This document shows, piece by piece, positions 36,943-47,616 of a stretch of DNA of 64,000 bases (within the stretch, counting starts at the first letter, position 1; the number at the start of each line of letters is the position of its first letter). The position numbers and the translations under genes are program-made. This DNA comes from Adiantum capillus-veneris (Eukaryota; Streptophyta; Polypodiopsida; Polypodiales; Pteridaceae). The notes beneath the pieces are model-generated. The model was given only the letters and a program-made list of their open reading frames with translations. It was not told the DNA's origin and did not search any database. The stretch spans positions 66,955,690 to 67,019,689 of the forward strand of contig CM043965.1 of NCBI GenBank assembly GCA_014529385.2. Direction: 5' to 3'.

Positions 36943-39900
36943 TTGTCTAAAGTAGCCTATGAAAGATGAGAAGTACAAACCTTATGTATGGTTGAAAATT
37001 ATGAACCAAAAGAGCACCCATTTTTGTAGTCGGTTGCTACATTCCTCATCACGACTCTCCCTTTTATGCTTGCATGGATAGAGATCAGCCATTTTTTAAT
37101 TTAGAAGAGGATATTGCTTATTTCAAAGGCGAAGATGATGTTATTGTCTTTGGGATATGAATGCTCACACAAAAACATTGCAACATGATGATCAACAATT
37201 TGATATGCCATACATTTCAAGGGAGTTGGAGGAAGTTCACTCGTATGATCGTACTTCAATGGATGAGAAAGAGCCAGATCACTATGGAAAGTTACTTTTA
37301 TACGTGTAATAGCACCGGTATGCTCAATTCCAATGGTGTATTTTTGTGGAGTGGAACCAATGGATTTACATGTAGAAAAATTAATGGGGATAGTGTGATT
37401 GACTATATGCTACTCTCCAAAGCCATCATGTATCGCATAAAGAGTTTTATGTTTGACCAATGGACCCCAAAATCAGACCATCGGACCTTTGTATTGACCT
37501 TGCATGTGGAGAAGCAACTAAGCAAGATAATCTGAGCCAAAGGGAAGAGAATTTATCACTATATATGGATTTCAAACAGGCACCAATGTACATTGAAATG
37601 GTTGAGCAAAAGTTATGGATGACAAAGCTTCAATATGATGCACCATTGGAAACTAAATAGGAAGCTTTCAAGAAAGTTATTGTTCTTGTGCCAAAGAATG
37701 CTTTGCCATAAAGCATGTCCATGGTATCAACAAAGATAGATCACGCAAAAGGTGGTTTGATAAAGAATGTCAAGATGCGCGAGAGTCCTTGATAAAGCTT
37801 GATGCAAATATGGGCAAAGACAACTATCAAAGTCATTTGCATACATACAAGGCATTGATTCAAAAGAAGATAAGAAGATGGGAAGTAAAACAACAATTTT
37901 TTCAAGTCCAAGAAAAGGTACGTGCATGTGGAAGATTTTGAAGAAACTTGAGGGGCAATCGGGTTGAGAATTTTGGTAACTTGAGTCTTGTGGATATGTA
38001 CACACATTGTAAGCAACTATATGAGAAACCAAATGCTAAAAAAATACCATTTTCTGGTTCACTCCCATGTATGCCCTCTTTTTTTCCTATTGAGGATGTA
38101 TGAGGTGGGCTTGAAAAGTTTGCCACTCGCAAAGCGGGAGATCTTCAAGGTATCAAGTCGAAGATGATCAAATGGATGGGAGATTTTACCCATGAGTAGA
38201 TGTGTGATATGTTCAACCTTGCACTTCAACATGGTATACCTTATGATTGGAGTACTAATTGAGTTAAACCTTTGCATAAAAGAGGGATGTAAAGAATGTA
38301 AACAACTTATGGACTCTAATGATTGGGTCTCTTATGGCAAAGTTGTTTGGGTGCATAATGGAGATGAAATTGAGTGATTGGACTGAAGAAAATGAGAAGC
38401 GTACAAAAGGACAAGCAGGTTTTTGTCGATGTCATAGAACCATTGATCATCTTGTCACTCTTTGTGTTCTCATGGAGGAAAGTCGGTTGAAAGGTAAGCG
38501 ATTGTATTGTTGTTTTGTGGACTTTAAGAAATCCTTTGATATGATTCCACGTAACAATTTCTGGAGAAGGATGAAAGAACTCAAAATGCCAACAAGTGAG
38601 TTTATGCTTGCGGTTTCTCGAATCTATGAGAAGGTGATGTGTCAATTGCACATGGGAAGAGGAATTTAAAAAAAAAATGTAAGTACTATTGGGGTTAAAC
38701 AAGGATGTCCGTTGTCACCAACTCTCTTTGGTCTATGCATCAATCAATTGAAACAAATGGTACTTGACTTTATGCAAGAAGAAGGCATTGAAGAGGTCAC
38801 TATTTGCAATGCGATAATCATGCTCTTGTTGTATGCGGGTGATGTAGTGCTTCTAGCACACACTTTAGAAGATGCACAAAAGCTTATAGTTGTCCTTGAG
38901 AACTTTTTCTTGCATAGTAGGCTGATTGTGAATGAATCCAAAACAAAGGTTATGCTTGTGAAAACCAATCATAAGGAGAAGCCATGCATTTGTACAACAA
39001 TGAAACACTTGAAGTTGTTGAGAGCTTTAAGTACCTTGGCCTTGAGGTTCCATCCAATCACAAGTGGCATGAATGTTCTATGCGTCATTTGGAAGTGGGA
39101 AAGAGAGCATATTATGCATTTGAGAACATGTGTAATGCGGGAAGCATCAAGTGTTGGGTTCTCAAGAAATACCTTTTTGATGCATTGGTGACACCGGTTC
39201 TTCTTTATGGCATTGAAGTGTGGGGCGGGAGCATCTAAAGTCTACTTGGAAAGAGTTTGAGGATGTCCAAAAGCTTTTTCTTACAAGCTTTCTCCAAGTT
39301 AAGACACAAACACCATATATGCTCCTACTTCTTGAGTCGGAATCTCTTCCAATTGAGGTTATGGCCGTGGAAAGGGTTGTGGAGTACATGATAAAGATGC
39401 GTCAAAACCCCTCACATTGACTTCCTACAATTGCATGGAAAGCAAGAAAAAAAGTTCAAAAGACGCATAAAAGCAAGATCTTGAGCACGGGATGGATGCA
39501 AGACATAAAGAAGTGGTTTGGGAGATGGGATGCATTACACTTCCTACATGATGCCTCAATTGACTTGCAAGTGAATGAAGCTTTTCTACAATGCCAATGT
39601 ATTACAACTTGGGAGGAATCCGGTGGTTCACGCTTCATACATTACACCACCTATATTGTCCCCAACTACAAAACCATGTTCTTCACTGAAAGGGAAAACC
39701 GTACTCACACTTACATGCTTGAACCTATCCCCTTGTCAGTGATACGCACTTATGGCAGCCATTCAGGAAGGCTCCCCCGCCCTTCGATGTGAGACAAGGC
39801 ATTGGGGAAAGTGCACATTATGCTCATTGTGAAAATTTGAGGGTCTGAGTACCACACACTACTAGAGTGGTCAGCTTTTGGTCACTTCCGAACTTGCTTC

Positions 39901-40110
39901 CCTCACATTTTTAGCCATGACTTAGAGCTACACACATTCCTCTCCCAACCACAATGTGGGCTCTCCACCCGCTCTCCATTGTGACTCTCATTACCACAAT
40001 TTTGGAGAATTGAGAATCACTCATCAACCACACACATACTATATCACATGTAACTTTGGTCCCATAGGTCATATTTGATCTCTGAGGACGATAATAAAAT
40101 TTGTCTATCT
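36943..40110 (+). pseudogene. LINE 3' half: endonuclease end, reverse transcriptase, 3' UTR
   Basis: Begins with endonuclease 'DEKYKPYVWLKI', 'FGDMNAH' and 'SVIDYMLLSKAI...PKSDHRTF' (to about 37490). Non-LTR reverse transcriptase follows: 'CCFVDFKKSFDMIPR' near 38510, 'GVKQGCPLSPTLFGLCIN' near 38690, the catalytic box as YAGD instead of YADD near 38830, and 'LIVNESKTKVMLV' near 38925. A thumb/C-terminal region follows to about 39790. AATAAAA near 40089 suggests the 3' end. A run of A's, stops and shifts near 38100-38680 break the frame. Confidence 0.85.
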
Positions 40111-40162
40111 ATTTATCTCTCGTGCACACACATGCACACAGAACACGCATGTTGATGGTAGC

Positions 40163-40640
40163 ATGCTTTTTTGGAGGACGCCTGTTATCCTTCGTCTCAT
40201 TGCAGTGCCCCTGCTAATCTTCATCTTGGGGTCTACACTGGTTAACTACAATGCCGGCTTGGACCTCACAATCCACACTGCAGCATTTCCTCATCATGTT
40301 TATTGGCCCCCCTTGTATCTGCAACCCATGGGGTACTTCCGTTGTTTCCTTGCATCACCATATGTCACCGCCCCAAGCCTGTGTTTTTATCATCCTTGAG
40401 CCCTTCTTTCTACCCTAATTGGTGTTGCACCTACACTCCTTGCCGCATTGGAATGGCGGTCTAAATCATGTCATTGCTACCCTCTCAGACCATTACCCTT
40501 CCTTTCCTCATACAATTGGCAATGCATCAGTCCTTGCCTCTTGTATTCAACAAACGACATACAACCCGATCTTCAACATATCCATCCCACTCCCAGGTGG
40601 TCCCAAGGGTCAACTCCTAAAAAAGTACCTATACAGACGT
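40163..40640 (+). pseudogene. Exostosin (GT47)-like gene, part 1: membrane anchor and N-terminal domain
   Basis: ATG 40163 opens a frame with a hydrophobic anchor (LRLIAVPLLIFILGS) as in type II Golgi glycosyltransferases. It runs to 'SPYVTAP', where a 1-nt shift moves to the frame 'PPQACVFIIL'. A TAA near 40416 then interrupts before 'LHSLPHWNGGLNHVIATLSD' and 'PIFNISIPLPGG'. These match the exostosin pattern (QACLFV, HSLPxWNxGxNHLI, DVSIPL) in the correct order. Intact members transfer sugars in the Golgi. The shift and stop mark it as a pseudogene. It continues at 41430 and 50770. Confidence 0.82.
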
Positions 40641-40657
40641 ATTCTCAAAACCTCTAT

Positions 40658-40660
<3 letters not shown>

Positions 40661-40692
<32 letters not shown>
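40661..40692 (+). repeat. (AC)n microsatellite
   Basis: About 32 nt of CA dinucleotides just downstream of exostosin part 1. Confidence 0.95.
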
Positions 40693-40693
<1 letters not shown>

Positions 40694-40867
40694 TTTGACA
40701 TGAACAAAATGACCCACCCCTTTCTTCATATCTTGGGTATTAACTAAGGGTTGTCCTATGGTATCACAGGAGTGTACAACATGGAGGTTTTTATAAGGCA
40801 AAAAGAATAGATTTTTCAAAGAAGTGTTTCGTATATAGGAGTCAAACATGAAATTTTGGCGTACGCA

Positions 40868-41250
40868 GATGATGTGTCCCTAGTATTTATTAGCGACTCC
40901 CCTGAGTCCTCATACTCGAGTAAGTTCTTTTTGGCTTCCTATAACAAGCCTCAGTGAAGAAGGGAGTTAGGCATACCTTCATTATGCCCAACTCCCAAGG
41001 ATGATGTCTCCCTAGTATTTATTCGCGACTCCCCTGAGTCTTCATACACAGGTAACTTCTTTTTGGCTTCCTATAACAAGCCTTAGCAAAGAAGGGAGTT
41101 AGGCATACCTTTATTATGCCTAACTCCCGAGGATTATGTCTTTCTAGTATTTCTTAGTGACTCCTCTAAGTCTTCATACTCGGGCAACTTCTTTTTGGCT
41201 TCTTATAACAAGCCTTAGCGAAGAAGGCAGTTAGGCATACCTTCATTTAG
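40868..41250 (+). repeat. 132-bp tandem repeat, about 2.9 units, with internal hairpins
   Basis: Units start at 40868, 41000 and 41132 (period 132). Each begins GATGATGT or GATTATGT and contains GACTCC, CTTTTTGGCTTC and AGTTAGGCATACCTT. In unit 2, GGGAGTTAGGCATA (41094-41107) pairs perfectly with TATGCCTAACTCCC (41115-41128) over a 7-nt loop; unit 1 has one mismatch. It lies in the presumed intron between exostosin parts 1 and 2. Confidence 0.92.
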
Positions 41251-41429
41251 TTGTGAATGGGTCTTTCATTTAAGAGCCTCAAATGGTTCCTATTTTAAAA
41301 AAATAATTTGTTTTAGAATGCCAACCTGACACTTTGCCTTGTTTAATTTAAATCATTAAGCCCCTTTGATCTTATTATAATAATTTTGCAACATTTTAGA
41401 ATTTCAAAATTCCCACATGATGAATTCAT

Positions 41430-41622
41430 GTGATCACCTTATATATTTGAGATGGACCCCTTGGCAAGTAGAATTCACTCAATACATCTTCAGGACTTGG
41501 AGCCATGGAGCAAGAAGTACCTTCTTATCTTCAAAGGCGCTAGGTACTTGGGTGATAAGGAGGGCAATTTCAAGATGCATAATAGCACGGATGTGATTGT
41601 TGTAATTCAATGCAAGCTGAAT
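41430..41622 (+). pseudogene. Exostosin-like gene, part 2
   Basis: The frame reads 'KKYLLIFKGARYLGDKEGN', then 'MHNSTDVIVVIQCK', matching the exostosin block 'LLAFKGKRYL...LHNGKDIVxLTTCK'. The exon is cut at 41622 by Copia element B (near-duplication TGAAT at 41618-41622 versus TGAAA at 50770-50774). Confidence 0.82.
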
Positions 41623-41852
41623 TGTTACCATACATATGTGGTAGTGATGTGTGTGAACACACTTAGGATTGTCGCGGCATTATTTACCTCACTAGGAGGT
41701 TGCCCCCCCCCATGCATTGTATATATGTCCATCACTCTAGGGCTAACTTATCTTTCCATTGTACACTAAGTAATACTACTCTCTATTGTGTGCCTTGGGC
41801 TTCTTCGCCTTCTCCAAGTTGTGTGTGCTTCCATGCAGCCCTATTTTCAACA
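41623..41852 (+). repeat. Element B 5' LTR
   Basis: Starts TGTTACCATACATATG and ends TTTTCAACA. It contains a C9 run (41703-41711) and TGTATATATGTCC. The start is inferred from alignment with the 3' LTR and the flanking near-duplication. Confidence 0.8.
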
Positions 41853-41854
41853 AT

Positions 41855-41865
41855 TGGTATCAGAG
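41855..41865 (+). other. Primer-binding site, element B
   Basis: TGGTATCAGAG, initiator-Met tRNA complement, 2 nt after the LTR. Confidence 0.85.
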
Positions 41866-42203
41866 AAGGCTCTATCCTCTCGGGCTTAGTCGCTAGCATT
41901 GCCAACACACCCCTCCTCCGTTTCTAAGATTTTGGTGAGCTTTGGTGAGCTTCATCAAGTTGACAAATACTCCAGGCTCATTTTGGGCTGAAATGTTCCA
42001 TTCGGCTCATTTCGGCCTTCATTTCCACTACATGCAGTGTTGCGTAGGTAATTTTGTCCTTTTGTGTAGAATTTTTGTCAGTGTTCGTTTTTGCATAACA
42101 GGTCCCTTACGGTATTCTTTAGGTTGTGCTATATAGCACGTGTTAGTCCTACTTTGGTCCTCCTCTTTTCGGACAGTTTTCACATCAGGTGCAGGCATTC
42201 TCC

Positions 42204-42351
42204 ATGGTTGAAAACAACACAGATCTGTTCAGGATGTTTGTTGCTGAGGATAAATTTGATGAGTACAATTACCCAATGTGGGCTTACATGATGCAACCTG
42301 TTCTTGTGTCAAAGGGCGTTTGGAATGCTATGCAAGGCATTGATGTACATC
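42204..42351 (+). pseudogene. Element B gag, first 49 codons
   Basis: ATG 42204; 'DEYNYPMWAYMMQPVLVSKG' matches the DUF4219/UBN2 gag start of Copia elements (NYxxWxxxM). It ends where the truncated LTR of Copia C begins. Confidence 0.8.
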
Positions 42352-42472
42352 TTGTAAAAACCTAATAAGAACTCACTATGCTCTACACATTACACTAGAG
42401 CGAGTTCACCATATCGTCGTGCTCTTCTTCTCGCACTCTCTCTCGCGTCGCACTTCCACTCGTACTCCTTCA
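42352..42472 (+). repeat. Copia C 5' LTR, 5'-truncated
   Basis: Corresponds to the last part of the LTR, from TTGTAAAAACC to CCTTCA. The first 75 bp or so, including TGTTGGGGTATAAAG, are absent, so normal LTR-driven transcription of this copy is doubtful. Confidence 0.9.
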
Positions 42473-42474
42473 AC

Positions 42475-42486
42475 TGGTATCAGAGC
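42475..42486 (+). other. Primer-binding site, Copia C
   Basis: TGGTATCAGAGC, initiator-Met tRNA complement, 2 nt after the LTR. Confidence 0.92.
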
Positions 42487-42887
42487 TCAGATCGAGGCTC
42501 GGGGCAGCACTGCAGGAGGCTAGAGTTACCAGCTCAGATTGGAGTGAAATTCGACAGGCAAAGACACGGCCCCAAATCTCGTGGGTCAGCTCGAAGGGCT
42601 TAGTGTTGTCAAAATTTCATTCTGAGCTCATCTCGGTCACCGTTCGGCTTCGACAAAGTTCTGCGCAGGCCATTTTCGACTACATGGTCTCAGTGGGTGC
42701 AGATCCGACTCTGCAAATTTGGGGTTTTCGGCCTACGACTGCAGGTGCTGAGGATATCGACACTCCCAGAGTGTTGATTTGTGGATGTCTACACATCGAA
42801 GGACGGCTCACAGATCTTGGAGGCGTGTCACATACGACACGGGCGAATCTACACACAGACTGTAGGCGACATCCACTAGTTCATCAG

Positions 42888-43476
42888 GTAGCTTGTGTTT
42901 GTTGCTTGATATTCCAGATTTCATCCTGACATTGCAGGTACTTCCACATCGGATGTATTGTCAGAGATGATGTATGTCTGTTGAGGGTTTGCTGGCTGTG
43001 AGTCACGCAGCAAACAACCGCCGCAGCGGTTACAGCATACAGTGGGAAATTTGTGGATGTATGACTTTGTGGGAAGTCTATGTACTGTCAGATTTACTGC
43101 AGCCTTTGTTGAGGGTTGAGTGAGGTTTTATTGAGCTGGGGGATTCTCGAATGTTGAGATCCTTTCAATGATACAGGTCTTGGAGCGATCCCTCGAACAC
43201 CCTTAGATAGGCAGCTAGGATGTATTGACTGTGAGTTAGACAGTTGGGATTGCATCTTTGCTTTACTGCCGTTGCGGCATTGTCGCAGTCTATGCTTACA
43301 GGACAGTCAGAGACAGTACAGGTGCAGGACAGGTTTACCCACAGCTTACAGTGTTAGAGAGACAGTGGTTTTTTGAGCTGTTTTTTGGTCTGTTTTTAGT
43401 ACACCAGAGCCATTTTACAAAGGAGACTCTGCCAAAATTTCTACAGAATCTGAAGCTTTCTTGGTTCATTTGACAG
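42888..43476 (+). other. Leader intron of Copia C (589 bp)
   Basis: Exon end TCATCAG, donor GTAGCTTGTG, acceptor TTCATTTGACAG, next exon GTTGATATTGG. Copy E is missing precisely this segment. Ambiguity is limited to repeated G at the junctions. The segment ends 83 nt before gag. Confidence 0.82.
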
Positions 43477-43559
43477 GTTGATATTGGTTCAGAGGTCAAT
43501 TTACAGGGGAAACTCTGCCGAATTTTTCCCAGGAAAGTAAACTACTGTGAAGCGTAGCT

Positions 43560-46500
43560 ATGGCTGGATCACAGGACACTGCTCTTTACAATATCAAGAA
43601 GCTGGATGGAACCAATTTCCCATTGTGGAAGAAGCAGATTTGGCACGTGTTGGTACAAAAGAAGCAGATAAAACCTATAAAGCTCAAGGGGATAAAACCA
43701 GAAGATATGGACGAAGATGAATGGAGCGAAATGGATGAATTGGCACTTTCTACAATTATGCTGACTTTGGCAGAAAGCGTTTACTTCAATGTAGCAGACG
43801 AGATGTCGGCTTATCAAGCATGGTTAAAGCTGAGTGTTCTTTATGAGAAGCAGAGTGCAGCTTCACAAGTATACTGGCTTAAGAAGCTTGTTGACTTGAA
43901 GATGAAAGAAGGGACACCTATGTCCAATCATCTGAATGAATTCAACACAATCTATAGTCAGTTGTCAGCTCAAGGTGTCAAGTTTGATGAACCTGTTAGA
44001 GCTATGTTCCTGTTGATCACATTGCCGGAAAGTTGGGACACTTTTCGCACAGCTTTGAGTAATTCTGCACCTCCAGATGGTTTGAACATAGCAGGTGTAG
44101 AAGGAAGTCTGCTTACTGAAGAAACCAATAGAAAGACAATGGACAAAGGCAAAGGAACAGCCTTAGTTGTCAGGGGAAGGACCAAAGAAAAGTACAAAGG
44201 TGGAAAGAGGAATCAGCCTCGTAGCAAGTCCCGCAGTGCTAAAGGCAAGAGTGACATAGAATGCTACCATTGTGGCAAGAAGGGTCACATGAAAAGAGAC
44301 TGCAGAGAATGGAAAGCAGAAAAAGGCAAAGAGAAAGCTGAAGACCATGGTGAGAAGAACAAGTCCTCAGTGAAGATTCAAGAAATAAATGTGACAAACA
44401 CTGTTGCAGAGGATGACAGTCTAGTGTCAGGAGACATCTACTTCTTGAAGAATACAATGGACTCAGCTCTTCTTACAGCATCTGATGGAAATGCACTGAG
44501 TGACTGGATTATAGACTCAGGGGCATCACTTCATGTGTCTCCAAACAAGGAGTGGTTTACTTCTTATGTGACCACTAAAGATCATGTTTGGCTAGGCAAT
44601 GGGCAGACATGTGAGATCTTAGGTGTTGGAGATGTTCAATTGAAGTTTCAGAATGGCTCTTCTTTCACGCTGAAGAATGTGAGACATGTTCCCGCAATTA
44701 CAAAGAGCTTGATCAGCACAGGTTTACTTGATGATGCTGGCTACGTCACCACTTTTGGACAGAACATGTGGAAGATATCCAAGGGTTCTATGACAGTAGC
44801 ACATGGAGTAAATTCTGGAGGACTTTACATGATTTATGTATCAAATGTCTCTAAAAATGTAATCAATGTAACCGAGCAGCCGAACGTTTCTTTGTGGCAT
44901 AGCCGGTTAGGACATATGTCCAAGAAGGGAATGGAAATCTTGTCTCGTTCTGGTTATTTGCCTGGCTTTTCATTTAATGATTTTGAATTATGTGAACATT
45001 ATCTGTATGGTAAGCAAACACAGCAGCCACATAAGCATAGAAGCAGCAGAAGAGATACACAGTTGGCACTTGTTCATAGTGATTTGTGTGGACCTATGCC
45101 TAACCTATCTCTAGGGGGAGCTTCTTACTTTATGACATTTATAGATGATTACTTGAGGAAAGTATGGGTTTACTTTCTCAAGCACAAGGATGAAGCGTTT
45201 AGTGTTTTCAAAACGTTTGTGACACTTGTGGAGAATCAGAGTGGCAAGAAGCTTAAATGCTTACGCACTGACAATGGTGGAGAGTATGTTTCAAAGGCCT
45301 TTCAGGACTTTTGTGAGTCAAAAGGTATAAAACGTGAACTTACTGCTCCTTACAATCCTCCTCAAAATGGTGTTGCTGAGAGGATGAATAGGACCATACA
45401 AGAGAAGGTCAGAAGTATGTTGTCTAATGCACAGCTGCCAAATGGGTTTTGGGCTGAAGCTGTATCAACAGCTGTTCATCTTGTAAATAGATCTCCTAGC
45501 AAGGTTTTGCAGAAGGATTCAGTGCCAGAGATGGTATGGTCAGGCAAAATGCCCTCATACAAGCATCTCAGAGTCTTTGGCTATGAGGCATATACTCACG
45601 TTCCAAAGGAATTTAGGAACAAACTTGAGCCAAAGAGTAGAAAGTGCATCTTTCTAGGCTATGGTAATTCTGGTGAGATGGGGTACAGACTTTGGGATCC
45701 CGAATCCAGAAAGGTTGTCCGCAACAATGATGTTCACTTTAATGAATCCAAATATCATTCTAAACCAAAGAGGGTTGAGGAGATTAGAAGAGTTGTCTTC
45801 CAAGAAGATGGACCTGGACGTGCAAGACAAAATGTCAGGGCTCAAGAGGAGCAAGGACAGGATAGAGTGGAACCACAGGTTGTGGCTGAGCCTGAGCCAC
45901 CTATTGTGCGTAGATCTGGACGTGTCACGCGACCTCCTGATAGGTTTGTTCCATCTATGAACTATGTCATGTTGACTGATTGCAATGAGCCTTCATGTTA
46001 CAAGGAAGCAGTGCAAATGAAGGACTCCGGGAATTGGCAATTGGCCATGCAGTCAGAGATGACAGCTCTGCATAAAAACCAGACATGGAAGCTAGTTAAA
46101 TTACCACGGGGCAAAAAGGCTCTACCCTGTAAATGGGTTTACAGGTATAAGATCACCGCTCATGATAGTCAGCCAAAGTACAAAGCAAGGCTTGTTGCCA
46201 AGGGCTTTAAGCAAGAACAAGGCATTGACTTTGATGAAGTCTTCTCTCGGGTGGTCAAGATGACTACATTGAGATTCTTTCTTGCATTGGTTGCCATATT
46301 AGATTTGGTGTTGCACCAAATGGATGTCAAGACAGCGTTCTTGCATGGTGATTTAGATGTGGAAATTTACATGCAGCAGCCAGAAGGGTTTGTTGAGAAA
46401 GGCAAGCAAGATTGGGTATGCCAGTTGTTAAAGAGTCTTTATGGCTTAAAACAATCAACGAGGGCATGGTACCATAAATTCCACAAGTTTATGCTTTCTC

Positions 46501-47540
46501 AAGGCTACAAACGTAGTGAGTTCGATCACTGTCTATATACAAAGAAGGCTAAGGATGGTAGTTGGCTGATCCTTATTTTGTATGTGGATGACATGTTGAT
46601 TGCTGGCAAGCACTTGGAAGAAATTTCAGCTTTGAAGTCAAAGATGGCAAAATCGTTTGACATGAAAGACATGGGTGAGGCAAGTCATATACTTGGTATG
46701 CGCATTGAGAGAGACAGATCAAAGAAGTTGATTTGGTTATCTCAAACAGAGTATATTGACAAGGTTTTGCAACGTTTCAACATGGAGAAGGGAAAGGCAC
46801 TGAGTGTTCCATTGCCACCATATGTGAAACTTAGCAAACAAGATTGTCCTGTGTCTGAGGAAGAACAGGCTGAAATGGATAAGATTCCATATGCGTCTGC
46901 AGTGGGTAGTTTGATGTATGCAATGATTGCTACTCGCCCAGACATTGCATTTGTAGTGGGAGTAGTAAGTCGATACATGTCAAACCCAGGCAAGAAACAT
47001 TGGGAGGCAGTGAAAGGAATACTGAGATACCTGAAAGCTACAAAGAGTATGCATATATGCTATGGGAGTCAGGAGCTAAGTGTAAAGGGTTTTACAGACT
47101 CAGATTATGCAGGTGACTTAGACAACCGAAGGTCTACGTTAGGGTATGTCTTTACATTGGCTGGTGGAGCAGTATCATGGTGTTCTAGATTACAAGATTG
47201 TGTTACTCAGTCTACTACAGAGGCTGAATATGTTGCAGCATCAGAGGCATGCAAAGAATCAATTTGGCTTAATCGACTAGTAACAGATTTGGGAATCAAA
47301 GAAGAGATGCCTGTGTTATATTGTGATAGTCAAAGTGCTATACAATTGGCTCGCAATCCAGTTTATCACTCAAAGACAAAGCATGTGGATGTGAAGTATC
47401 ATTTCATCAGGGAAATGCTCGAGGATAAGCAACTTCAGCTTGTCAAAGTTCACACCACAGAAAATCCTGCTGATCTACTTACAAAAGGACTTCCCTCAGA
47501 GAGCTTTGCGCATTTTCGCAAGCAGTTAGGTGTAGGGTAG
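43560..47540 (+). CDS. Copia C gag-pol polyprotein, 1326 residues
   Basis: One open frame from ATG 43560. Domains in order: DUF4219/UBN2-type gag (about residues 10-200); CCHC zinc knuckle at 235-248 (CYHCGKKGHMKRDC); aspartic protease with D319-S-G; GAG-pre-integrase (WHSRLGHM, about 446); integrase core with D508, D571 and E607, the last two exactly D-35-E; a variable linker; RVT_2 reverse transcriptase (about 840-1085) with YVDD at 1008-1011; RNase H with TDSDYAGD near 1180. All catalytic residues of a Ty1/Copia element are present. The usual 'FSPVVK' reads FSRVVK. The sister copies A and E are broken. The length is normal for Copia. Whether it is expressed is uncertain because the 5' LTR is truncated. 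Confidence 0.95.
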   Translation: MAGSQDTALYNIKKLDGTNFPLWKKQIWHVLVQKKQIKPIKLKGIKPEDMDEDEWSEMDELALSTIMLTLAESVYFNVADEMSAYQAWLKLSVLYEKQSAASQVYWLKKLVDLKMKEGTPMSNHLNEFNTIYSQLSAQGVKFDEPVRAMFLLITLPESWDTFRTALSNSAPPDGLNIAGVEGSLLTEETNRKTMDKGKGTALVVRGRTKEKYKGGKRNQPRSKSRSAKGKSDIECYHCGKKGHMKRDCREWKAEKGKEKAEDHGEKNKSSVKIQEINVTNTVAEDDSLVSGDIYFLKNTMDSALLTASDGNALSDWIIDSGASLHVSPNKEWFTSYVTTKDHVWLGNGQTCEILGVGDVQLKFQNGSSFTLKNVRHVPAITKSLISTGLLDDAGYVTTFGQNMWKISKGSMTVAHGVNSGGLYMIYVSNVSKNVINVTEQPNVSLWHSRLGHMSKKGMEILSRSGYLPGFSFNDFELCEHYLYGKQTQQPHKHRSSRRDTQLALVHSDLCGPMPNLSLGGASYFMTFIDDYLRKVWVYFLKHKDEAFSVFKTFVTLVENQSGKKLKCLRTDNGGEYVSKAFQDFCESKGIKRELTAPYNPPQNGVAERMNRTIQEKVRSMLSNAQLPNGFWAEAVSTAVHLVNRSPSKVLQKDSVPEMVWSGKMPSYKHLRVFGYEAYTHVPKEFRNKLEPKSRKCIFLGYGNSGEMGYRLWDPESRKVVRNNDVHFNESKYHSKPKRVEEIRRVVFQEDGPGRARQNVRAQEEQGQDRVEPQVVAEPEPPIVRRSGRVTRPPDRFVPSMNYVMLTDCNEPSCYKEAVQMKDSGNWQLAMQSEMTALHKNQTWKLVKLPRGKKALPCKWVYRYKITAHDSQPKYKARLVAKGFKQEQGIDFDEVFSRVVKMTTLRFFLALVAILDLVLHQMDVKTAFLHGDLDVEIYMQQPEGFVEKGKQDWVCQLLKSLYGLKQSTRAWYHKFHKFMLSQGYKRSEFDHCLYTKKAKDGSWLILILYVDDMLIAGKHLEEISALKSKMAKSFDMKDMGEASHILGMRIERDRSKKLIWLSQTEYIDKVLQRFNMEKGKALSVPLPPYVKLSKQDCPVSEEEQAEMDKIPYASAVGSLMYAMIATRPDIAFVVGVVSRYMSNPGKKHWEAVKGILRYLKATKSMHICYGSQELSVKGFTDSDYAGDLDNRRSTLGYVFTLAGGAVSWCSRLQDCVTQSTTEAEYVAASEACKESIWLNRLVTDLGIKEEMPVLYCDSQSAIQLARNPVYHSKTKHVDVKYHFIREMLEDKQLQLVKVHTTENPADLLTKGLPSESFAHFRKQLGVG

Positions 47541-47616
47541 TACATCACTTCTCTACATCTCTTGTATATTAGCTTGCATAGTAGCTTCTCTCACATTTAA
47601 AGTACCACATTGGACT

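Noticed and set aside
34172-40110. Twin priming (5' inversion during LINE insertion)
   Set aside because: PPR sequence outside the LINE changes strand at the same points, so a later inversion of the whole segment explains more than twin priming does.
45654-45960. Overlapping frames inside Copia C as an extra gene
   Set aside because: Out-of-frame shadows of the integrase-RT linker, present at the same place in copies A and E.
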